Assembly: GCF_005222675.1 (NCBI RefSeq)
Contig: NZ_STGE01000024.1
Coordinates: 1-64,000 of the forward strand
DNA length: 64,000 nucleotides
Reading direction: 5' to 3'
DNA from: Mycolicibacterium sp. CR10
GTDB lineage: Bacteria; Actinomycetota; Actinomycetes; Mycobacteriales; Mycobacteriaceae
The notes beneath the pieces were generated by a model. That model worked only from the letters and a program-made list of their open reading frames with translations. It had not been told where the DNA came from and did no database searches. Shown in pieces: positions 50,901 through 57,151 of the stretch (its first letter is position 1; every line of letters begins with the position of its first letter). Made by a program: the position numbers and the translations under genes.

Positions 50901-52138
50901 GTACCGCCGGCATCGCCCTGCAGCACCCGCAGGGGGTGTTGGTGATGTACATCGAGCTCACCGACCCCCGCCCCGTCACCTCGGAGGAACGCACGCTTCT
51001 CACCGTGCTCGCGGGCCGCCTCGGCCAGGGACTGCAGCGCGTGCAACAACTCGACCAGCAGCGTGAGACGGCGCTCGCGCTTCAGCACGCGATCCTCGGA
51101 CCCGCGGTGTCGAGCGGATTCGCGGTGCGCTATCAACCGGCCAGTCGGCCGCTGCAGGTCGGCGGTGATTGGTATGACGTGGTGGATCTCGACGACGGTC
51201 GCATCGGACTGATCGTCGGCGACTGCGTGGGCCACGGACTGGGGGCCGCGACGATCATGGGTCAGCTCCGCAGCGCATTCCGGGCGCTGCTGCTCGAGCA
51301 TCCCAGCCCTGCGGCAGCGCTGTCCGCCGTCGACCGGTTCGCCGTGCGGCTGCCCGGGGCGCGGTGCACCACCGCGTTCTGCGCGGTCCTCAGCCCCGAC
51401 ACGGGCGAGGTGGTCTACTCGAGCGCGGGCCATCCACCTCCCATCCTGGTCCACTCCGACCAAAGCCGTGATCTGCTCGACGGTGCTCAGGCCACACCTT
51501 TGGGGGTGGCGTGCGACCGGCCCCGCCCCGAGGCGCACGCCACCATTCCGCCGCGGGCCACGCTCTTGCTCTACACCGACGGACTCGTCGAGCGTCGGCG
51601 TGAACCGATCGACGAAGGCATCGCACGGGCGGCCGACGTGATGGAAGACAACGGCGCCGCAACCCTCGACGACATGGCCAAGATGATCATGAGCGGACTG
51701 GCGCCCCACGACGGATATCAGGACGACGTGGCGTTGTTGCTGTACCGCCAGCCCGCCCCGCTGGAACTCGACATGATCGCCGACGTCGGTGAGCTCGCAC
51801 CCAGCCGGGCCGCGCTGCGCGGCTGGCTGACCCGGGCCGGGGTCAAGGCCGATCAGACGTTGGACGTGCTGATCGCCACCGGCGAGGCGCTTGCCAACGC
51901 CATCGAGCACGGCCATCGACATTCAACGGGTAGCGCGATGGGCTCGGTCACGTTGCGTGCCTTTGCTCTGGCGGACCGCCTGCACGTCACGGTGGTCGAC
52001 ACCGGCTCCTGGAAGGCCCCGGTCGCGGCCGCGCATCGGGGGCGCGGCATCGCACTTATGCGGGGGCTGATGCATGATGTCACCATCGAACCGGATGCCG
52101 GCGGCACCACAGTTCACCTGCGCGCGAGGATTGCTTGA
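47978..52138 (+). CDS. giant hybrid: PAS–GAF–histidine kinase–receiver–PAS–GAF–PP2C–RsbW-like
   Basis: The 1386-residue protein joins two-component and partner-switching signalling. In order it has: PAS (~30–170), GAF-like (~175–330), HisKA with His358 in FFSNISHEFRTPL, HATPase (~455–575, NLLSNALKFTHDG and GIGLALVKELV), and a receiver (~630–745) with Asp681 in VVISDVMMPQ-like context. These are followed by a second PAS (~760–880), a GAF (~890–1030), a SpoIIE/PP2C phosphatase (~1045–1245, GGDWYDVVDLDDG, VGDCVGHGLGAA) and an RsbW-type HATPase (~1260–1386, ATGEALANAIEHGH). The GTG start at 47978 overlaps the STAS gene, and the stop overlaps the next STAS start. It probably sets the phosphorylation of the two flanking STAS proteins and so the activity of a sigma factor encoded elsewhere. 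Confidence 0.93.
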   Translation: MTDKSSESFSALAVFDAGGDVGRDHAQVDWAATPLGPPDSWPQSLQTAVSILLSSRFSMWMAWGPDLTFFCNDAYRRDTLGRKYPWALGRPASEVWAEIWDDVSPRIDHVLSTGEATWDASLLLFLERSGYREETYHTFSYSPLHDDDAHVIGMLCVVSEDTQQVIGERRMATLRDLGSDPSVVRDESEVLGFAHRQLSQNRRDLPFTLTYLFDDAGDAVLAGASGIDTGHPLAPPVLAAAGSGVWPVDGPTRGESVLVDLDAAAYVDVPEGDWREPPTQALVVPLLRQGGSPSGFLVAGLNRYRVLDEAYHGFVTLVAGHLAAGIGLARSYRVQLRRAEELAELDRAKTTFFSNISHEFRTPLTLILDPVAELRQAEDVSERTREELDVVWRNGLRLTKLVNALLDFSRIEAGRTQARYEPVDLAETTAELASVFRSAVERAGLALVVDCPSLDEPVYVDRDMWEKVVFNLLSNALKFTHDGTISIGVRRDADDAVITVSDTGIGVAAEEIPRLFERFHRIENARGRSNEGSGIGLALVKELVALHGGSIDAESAEGSGTTFSIRLPLGTAHLSQDAVVSTTATRAVHSTAETYVQEALRWMPADVEPGQVETVPGTPTAGPVGQSGPPARVLIADDNADMREYLARLLRGDGYAVDTVSDGRQALDAIRAAAPDIVISDVMMPQLGGLELVAALRADRRTAAVPVVLLSARAGQEASIGGLEAGADDYLVKPFAAAELLARVRANLELARMRSHNARWRVALIESLQDAFFVCDEHGAIIEINQAFSDVLGFDADGLPYEPIHPWWPSAESDADAHRQVAEAFARLLEEPHGTLSSVPVTHRDGHRLWVTANFNRATDPDSGRQVMVGTLRDVTAERYVAQRQTALASLNERLVQADSLDDAVLGAAESLCHVWDARRVRAATFAQSGGGAAPQLIWAGEGSAQWSEVPVRTREAIMSLRDGELLVPDTGVPGTAGIALQHPQGVLVMYIELTDPRPVTSEERTLLTVLAGRLGQGLQRVQQLDQQRETALALQHAILGPAVSSGFAVRYQPASRPLQVGGDWYDVVDLDDGRIGLIVGDCVGHGLGAATIMGQLRSAFRALLLEHPSPAAALSAVDRFAVRLPGARCTTAFCAVLSPDTGEVVYSSAGHPPPILVHSDQSRDLLDGAQATPLGVACDRPRPEAHATIPPRATLLLYTDGLVERRREPIDEGIARAADVMEDNGAATLDDMAKMIMSGLAPHDGYQDDVALLLYRQPAPLELDMIADVGELAPSRAALRGWLTRAGVKADQTLDVLIATGEALANAIEHGHRHSTGSAMGSVTLRAFALADRLHVTVVDTGSWKAPVAAAHRGRGIALMRGLMHDVTIEPDAGGTTVHLRARIA

Positions 52139-52446
52139 TGGTTACACCGCTGAGCCTCAGCACCGACAGCCGCGAGGACGGCTCGTTGGTGGTCAGGGCG
52201 ACGGGCGAATTGGACTTGAGCAACGTCCAGGCCTTCTCAGAAGCCCTGGCCAACGCCCGCAAGTCGAATGCCGACCACCAGCTCCGCGTCGACCTCAGCG
52301 GTATCGATTACCTCGACAGCGGGGCCATCGGCGTGCTGTTCGACCACGCTGACGCCCTTCAGATCGTGGTCAACCCGATCCTGATGCCGGTGCTGACCAT
52401 CAGTGGACTCACCAAGGTGGCGACCGTCGAAGCGGCAGCCCTGTGA
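52138..52446 (+). CDS. STAS-domain anti-sigma factor antagonist (second)
   Basis: The 102-residue STAS protein carries RVDLSGIDYLDSGAIGVLFD, with Ser61 the predicted phosphorylation site. The ATG at 52138 overlaps the hybrid gene's stop (TGATG). Its own stop overlaps the GTG of the threonine peptidase gene (GTGA). With the STAS gene at 47626 it brackets the hybrid kinase/phosphatase, so the cluster has two antagonists with potentially different kinetics or partners. Confidence 0.92.
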   Translation: MVTPLSLSTDSREDGSLVVRATGELDLSNVQAFSEALANARKSNADHQLRVDLSGIDYLDSGAIGVLFDHADALQIVVNPILMPVLTISGLTKVATVEAAAL

Positions 52447-53138
52447 CCGTCGTCCTCGCCGTTCGATGTGCGAACGGGATCGTGCTGGCGTCCGATTCGC
52501 AGATCACCGATCCGGGCCGCGGGCTGTCCTACCCGGCGCAGAAGCTGCACGCGTTGGGCAATCACGCCGCCTGGGGCGGCAGCGGATCCCGGGCGGTTCT
52601 CTACGACATCGAGCAGATCTTCAACGACGAGGCCGACGCCGTCGTGGAGGCCAAGAACATCGGACACGCACTGCAGTCCAGGGTGCTGCCGGTACTCAAG
52701 CATCACTACGAGAACTTCATCTCCGAGGTACCCGGGCAGGAAGCGGCCGGGACCCCGGCGACCTATGTTCTTGCCGCCGGCTACTCCGGGGACGAGCCGT
52801 TCATCATCGACCTCGACCCGAACGGGCTGATCGGGCACCACGAGGAGACCGGATTCCAGGCGGTCGGAAGCGGCGCGCCCATGGCGCAGCAGGCGCACGC
52901 GTTGCTTTCGCATTTCCGGATGGGCGAGCGCGACGTCGACTACGGGGTGGTGGCCGCCCTTCGCGTCCTCGACGCGCTCGACATCTCCTCACCCAGCGTC
53001 GGTGGGCCGATGGATGTCTGCCGAATCACGCCCGACGGGGCAAAACACCTGACCCCGGACGAGGTGGACGAGGCTCGGACACAGGTGAATCGCTGGATCC
53101 AACTCGAGCATCAGGCACTCGACCAACTCTTCGACTAG
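52443..53138 (+). CDS. proteasome-family N-terminal threonine peptidase (Anbu/HslV/20S-like)
   Basis: The 231-residue Ntn-hydrolase of the proteasome superfamily reads MTVVLAVRCANGIVLASDSQ at its N terminus. Taking Thr after the initiator Met as Thr1, the catalytic Asp falls at 17 (ASDSQ) and Lys at 33 (YPAQKLHALG), exactly the proteasome beta-subunit positions. AVGSGAP, near residue 142, is the conserved Ser block. There is no propeptide; Met before Thr is normally removed by methionine aminopeptidase, exposing Thr1. The layout resembles Anbu. It is distinct from the mycobacterial PrcA/PrcB proteasome, which has a long propeptide. GTG 52443 overlaps the second STAS stop, so it is co-translated with the partner-switching genes. 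It is predicted active; the substrate is unknown. Confidence 0.88.
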   Translation: MTVVLAVRCANGIVLASDSQITDPGRGLSYPAQKLHALGNHAAWGGSGSRAVLYDIEQIFNDEADAVVEAKNIGHALQSRVLPVLKHHYENFISEVPGQEAAGTPATYVLAAGYSGDEPFIIDLDPNGLIGHHEETGFQAVGSGAPMAQQAHALLSHFRMGERDVDYGVVAALRVLDALDISSPSVGGPMDVCRITPDGAKHLTPDEVDEARTQVNRWIQLEHQALDQLFD

Positions 53139-53887
53139 ACGATCAGGCCCCAGGCCGCGAAGTAGTGACACAGTGCCGCGGCAGCAGTGAACGCGTGGAA
53201 GAACTCGTGGTGGCCGAACGTATGCGGCCACGGATTCGGCCAGCGCAAGCCGTAGCAGATAGCACCGATGTTGTAGAGCACGCCGCCGGCGACCAGGAGT
53301 GCCACCACGGCCCAACCGGCGCCGTCGACCAAGGTGCCCGCAAACCAGATCGCGGAGTAGCCGAGAAGGAGGTACAGCGGCAGGCCGACCCAACGCGGCG
53401 CCGAAGGCCACCACATCTTCAGGACCACGCCGGCCGCGGCGCCGGACCACACCAGCGTCAGGGCCTGGGCCCCGATGCGCTCCGGCATCGCCAACAACGC
53501 GAAGGGGGTGTAGCTGGCGGCGATGAAGACGAAGATCACCGAATGGTCGACCCGCATCATCCATTTCTCCGCCGCCGGAGAACGCCAGTGCACCCGGTGG
53601 TAGGCGGCGCTGATGCCGAACATGGCGATGATGCCGACGGCGTAGATCAAGGTTGCCCAGCCGGCCTTCGGTGACACGGTGATCCAGGCGACCGGCACCA
53701 GTGCCGCCCCGGCGACGATGGCGATGGCGGCCGAATAGACGTGAATCCACCCGCGCGCACGCGGAGTGTGGAGAAGATCGGTGATGGTGTCAGCAACGGC
53801 CTGCGGCATGTCGTCGTCAACGCCGTCGTCGTCGGCAGGTCCGACAGCAAAGGTCGGCGTCACCGAGTCGGCTGGCCGGTAGGTCAT
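53135..53887 (-). CDS. TrhA / hemolysin III family membrane protein
   Basis: This 250-residue seven-helix protein of the PAQR/hemolysin III family is similar in length to mycobacterial Rv1085c. The conserved features are AAYHRVHW and DHSVIFVFIAASYTPFAL (~130–147), and the C-terminal HHEFFHAFTAAAALCHYFA with its His residues. A ~40-residue acidic, proline-containing N terminus precedes helix 1. I chose ATG 53887; the longer frame to 54256 runs into the divergent promoter region. Family members regulate membrane energetics or fluidity. The name hemolysin is historical. It is convergent with the peptidase gene, overlapping by four bases. Confidence 0.88.
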   Translation of the reverse strand: MTYRPADSVTPTFAVGPADDDGVDDDMPQAVADTITDLLHTPRARGWIHVYSAAIAIVAGAALVPVAWITVSPKAGWATLIYAVGIIAMFGISAAYHRVHWRSPAAEKWMMRVDHSVIFVFIAASYTPFALLAMPERIGAQALTLVWSGAAAGVVLKMWWPSAPRWVGLPLYLLLGYSAIWFAGTLVDGAGWAVVALLVAGGVLYNIGAICYGLRWPNPWPHTFGHHEFFHAFTAAAALCHYFAAWGLIV

Positions 53888-54077
53888 ACGGTGTTCATCG
53901 GCGATAGACGGGTTTGTCAGGACGCCTCCCACATCGTTGGCGGGTTCAGCATAGGGGCACCGCCGCGACTTCCTGGTGGCCGCCACGTCGATAGCGACCC
54001 ATCTCACCCGAGCTGTGACACTCCGGGCGTCCGGAATCCACCCAAAATGCGGCGGTGGCGGCCTACGGTTGAAACCA

Positions 54078-56132
54078 ATGGATTCGCGCTCGTCGAAAGG
54101 GCCCGGCGACCCGCCGGCAGGCGTCGCCACGGCCACACCGCTGGACCATTCGACCGTGCCGCAGGTCGATGACCAGGAAAAACCCGGCCGCGAACTGCAC
54201 GGATGGACCAGCCGCCTCGTCGCCATCGTCGCCTTCGCCGTTGCGGTGCTCACCATCTGGCAGGTCTTCCGGCCACTGTCCCAGGGCAGCCAGTTCTACC
54301 TGATCGTGTTCCTGGCCGGGACGCTGCCGCTGGTGTACCTGGTCTACCGATCCGGGATGGGTCGACTCGATCCCGAGGCTGGGCCCGGGGCGCTCGACTG
54401 GGCGCTCGCCGCGGTCACGCTGGGGGTCTGCCTGTACCCGGTGCTGCCGTTCCCGATCGGGTCGGGCGGGGGCGGCTACAACGCCTTCCTGGACCGGCAG
54501 GGCCTACTCGAACCCATCGACGTGCTGATGGGTGCGCTGCTGCTCCTGGTCATCATTGAGGCGTGCCGCCGGACCACGGGCTGGGCGCTGCCCATCGTGT
54601 GTGGACTGTTCCTGGCCTACGGGTACTACGGCGGACTCCTTCCGCAAGGCTGGGCAATCGCACACGCCGGTCTGGACTTCGACCAGATCATCGACGCGCT
54701 GTACAACTCGGGCAGCGGGTTCTTCGGGACCCCACTCGACGTGGCGGCCACCTACATCGTGCTGTTCACCATCTACGGCGCGGTGCTCGACCTCTCCGGT
54801 GGAGCGCGCTTCTTCGTCGACCTGTCGGTGTCCGCTTTCCGGCGCTCGCGCAGCGCGGCGGGCCGCACCACGGTGGCGTCAGGATTTCTGCTCGGCACGG
54901 TCTCGGGTTCGGGCACCGCGACCGCTGTCAGCGTCGGCGCCGTCACCTGGCCGGTCATGCGGCAGGCGGGCTACACCCCGGAGCGTGCCGGTGGCGTACT
55001 GGCGGCAGCGGGCGTCGGCGCGCTGCTGTCACCCCCGACTCTGGGAGCGGCCGCATTCATCGTGGCCGAGTACCTCGAGGTCTCCTATCTGACTGTCCTC
55101 GGCTGGGCGATGATCCCGACCGTTCTCTACTATCTCGGCATTCTGCTGGCCGTCGAGATCGATGCCCGCCGGTTCGGGATGCGCGCCGCCCACCTGGACG
55201 CCGACTCTGCATGGAAGCTGCTCGGCCGCTTCGGTTATCACTTCTCCTCGCTGATCGCGATCGTCGTGCTGCTGGCGGTCGGGATGTCGGCGACGCGGGC
55301 CGTGGTGTACGCCACGATCCTGGCGGTCGCGCTGTCCTTCCTGGATCGGCGCCACGCGCTGACACCGCGCCGACTGTTCGACGCCCTCAGTGCCGGCGTC
55401 AGGGGAGTGCTCCCCGTCGTCGCCGTGTGCGCCGCCGCCGGAGTGATCACCGCGATGACGACGAAGACCGGTCTGGGCGCACAGTTCTCCTCGGTGCTGG
55501 TCGGCGGCGTCGATGCGATCACCGACAACCGCACTCTGATGCTTGCGCTGACAGCGGTGTTCGCCGCGGTGGCGCTGGCCATGCTGGGGCTCGCGATACC
55601 GGTGACGGCGTCGTTCGTCATCGGCTGGGTCATCATCGGCCCTGCTCTGCTCGCCCTCGACGTGCCCGCGCCCGCAGCCGCGATGTTCGTTTTCTACTAT
55701 TCGGTGCTCTCCGAGGTGACGCCACCGACCGCACTGGCGGCCGTCGGCGCCTCGGCCGTCACGGGTGGCCGGGCGATCCCGACGATGTGGCAGGCGCTGC
55801 GCTACGCCGCGCCCGCATTCCTGGTTCCCATCGCTTTCGTCCTGACCGGCCCGGGGGAGTACCTGCTCGCGCGCGGACCGGTGATCGGCGTGGTGTGGGC
55901 GTCGGCCGCTGCGTGCGCGGGCATCGTGGCGCTGTCGTTCGCCGCGGGCGGATGGGTACTCGGCGTCGGTGCGATGCGACCGATTGCCCGGATTCTCGCG
56001 GCGATTGCGGCCATGCTGTTGCTGTTCCTGGATCCCGTCACCATCGCGGCGGGACTGGCGTGTCTGCTCGGCGCAGTCGCGTTCACCGCTTTCACAGACA
56101 ACGTTGTCAACGAGAAGAGGAGACGGACATGA
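54078..56132 (+). CDS. TRAP transporter fused permease (4TM/12TM)
   Basis: The 684-residue membrane protein fuses the small (DctQ-like) and large (DctM-like) TRAP subunits. Multiple segments start near residue 50 (LVAIVAFAVAVLTIWQVF). The DctM half contains SGFLLGTVSGSGTATAVSVG, GVGALLSPPTLGAAAFI and YYSVLSEVTPPTALAA. I chose ATG 54078 (MDSRSSKGPG); an earlier frame start at 53976 adds 34 residues and no ribosome-binding site decides between them. The stop overlaps the solute-receptor gene by four bases. With that receptor it forms a TAXI-type TRAP system driven by an ion gradient. The substrate is unknown; TAXI systems often carry glutamate-like or other carboxylates. Confidence 0.93.
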   Translation: MDSRSSKGPGDPPAGVATATPLDHSTVPQVDDQEKPGRELHGWTSRLVAIVAFAVAVLTIWQVFRPLSQGSQFYLIVFLAGTLPLVYLVYRSGMGRLDPEAGPGALDWALAAVTLGVCLYPVLPFPIGSGGGGYNAFLDRQGLLEPIDVLMGALLLLVIIEACRRTTGWALPIVCGLFLAYGYYGGLLPQGWAIAHAGLDFDQIIDALYNSGSGFFGTPLDVAATYIVLFTIYGAVLDLSGGARFFVDLSVSAFRRSRSAAGRTTVASGFLLGTVSGSGTATAVSVGAVTWPVMRQAGYTPERAGGVLAAAGVGALLSPPTLGAAAFIVAEYLEVSYLTVLGWAMIPTVLYYLGILLAVEIDARRFGMRAAHLDADSAWKLLGRFGYHFSSLIAIVVLLAVGMSATRAVVYATILAVALSFLDRRHALTPRRLFDALSAGVRGVLPVVAVCAAAGVITAMTTKTGLGAQFSSVLVGGVDAITDNRTLMLALTAVFAAVALAMLGLAIPVTASFVIGWVIIGPALLALDVPAPAAAMFVFYYSVLSEVTPPTALAAVGASAVTGGRAIPTMWQALRYAAPAFLVPIAFVLTGPGEYLLARGPVIGVVWASAAACAGIVALSFAAGGWVLGVGAMRPIARILAAIAAMLLLFLDPVTIAAGLACLLGAVAFTAFTDNVVNEKRRRT

Positions 56133-57148
56133 GGCGTGCGACACGGGTCCTGGCGGGGCTTGCGGCACTGGCGCTGACCGGTGTCGCGGCCACGGGTTGC
56201 GGTGGCCGACAGGACGCGCCGACTGCTGACTCGGGCGGCGACATCACCTGCGAGGTGGGCTCCGACACCCGCGTGAGCATCGCGACCGGAAACGCCACCG
56301 GGGTGTACTTCTCGCTCGGAAATGCCTACGCAGAACAGGTTTCGGCAACCACCGAGGGCAGGGTGAAGGCGACGGCGGCCGAAACCGGGGCGTCGGTGCA
56401 GAACATTCAGCAATTGGTCGCCGGCAACTACCAGGTGGCGTTCTCCCTCGCCGACACCGCTGCGGACGCTGTCGAGGGCAAGGGCAGCTTCGACGGGGAG
56501 AAGCAGCCCGTGCAGGCCCTGTCACGCATCTATCCCAACTACACGCAGGTGATCGCCAAGACGGGCAGCGGTATCACCTCGATCGCGGACATGCGGGGTA
56601 AACGGGTCTCGACCGGCTCGCCGGGCTCGGGCACCGAGGTCATCGCCAACCGGTTGCTGGAGTCGGCCGGCCTGAATCCGCAGACCGACGTCGCCGCGCA
56701 GCGACTGGATCTCACCAAGACGGTCGACGGGATGAAGGACGGCTCGATCGACGCGTTGTTCTGGTCCGGCGGCCTGCCGACCCCCGGGATCACCGACCTG
56801 CTCACAAGCGCGCGCAATGACGTCACCTTCATCGACATCACGCCGCAGTTGGGGCCGATGCAGGAACTGAGTTCCGCCTACGAGGAGGGCGTCATCCCGG
56901 CGGCCACCTACGGGCTGCCGGCCGACGTCAAGACGATCGTCGTGGCGAACATGCTGCTGGTGCGCGACGACCTCGACGCCAACCTGGCGTGCGTGCTCAC
57001 CACGACCCTGTTCGAGAAGCAGCCTGCGCTGGCGGAGGTGGTCGGGGCGGCCAAGGGCATCACGCTGGAGACCGCGCGCGACACGGACCCTGTGCCGCTC
57101 AATCGTGGTGCCGAACAAGCGCTGAACGACCTCAACGCCCCCCAGTAG
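56129..57148 (+). CDS. TAXI-family TRAP transporter solute receptor (lipoprotein)
   Basis: The 339-residue receptor has a signal peptide and lipobox: LAGLAALALTGVAATGC, with the lipid-modified Cys at ~24. The mature part reads VSIATGNATGVYFSLGNAYA (~50–70) and MRGKRVSTGSPGSGTEVIANRLLE (in pieces, ~157–180), the hallmarks of TAXI receptors. It captures the solute outside the membrane for the upstream permease. ATG 56129 lies in an ATGA overlap with the permease stop, preceded by AAGAGGAGA. It is convergent with the VCBS surface protein, with three bases between them. Confidence 0.93.
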   Translation: MRRATRVLAGLAALALTGVAATGCGGRQDAPTADSGGDITCEVGSDTRVSIATGNATGVYFSLGNAYAEQVSATTEGRVKATAAETGASVQNIQQLVAGNYQVAFSLADTAADAVEGKGSFDGEKQPVQALSRIYPNYTQVIAKTGSGITSIADMRGKRVSTGSPGSGTEVIANRLLESAGLNPQTDVAAQRLDLTKTVDGMKDGSIDALFWSGGLPTPGITDLLTSARNDVTFIDITPQLGPMQELSSAYEEGVIPAATYGLPADVKTIVVANMLLVRDDLDANLACVLTTTLFEKQPALAEVVGAAKGITLETARDTDPVPLNRGAEQALNDLNAPQ

Positions 57149-57151
57149 GGT

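Noticed and set aside
50105..51922. Minus-strand 605-codon frame opposite the hybrid kinase
   Set aside because: It is a shadow of the PAS/GAF/PP2C coding sequence; no recognisable domain and no ribosome-binding site.
55029..56168. Minus-strand 379-codon frame opposite the TRAP permease
   Set aside because: The product is almost entirely Arg, Gly, His and Asp; it is the complement of hydrophobic codons.
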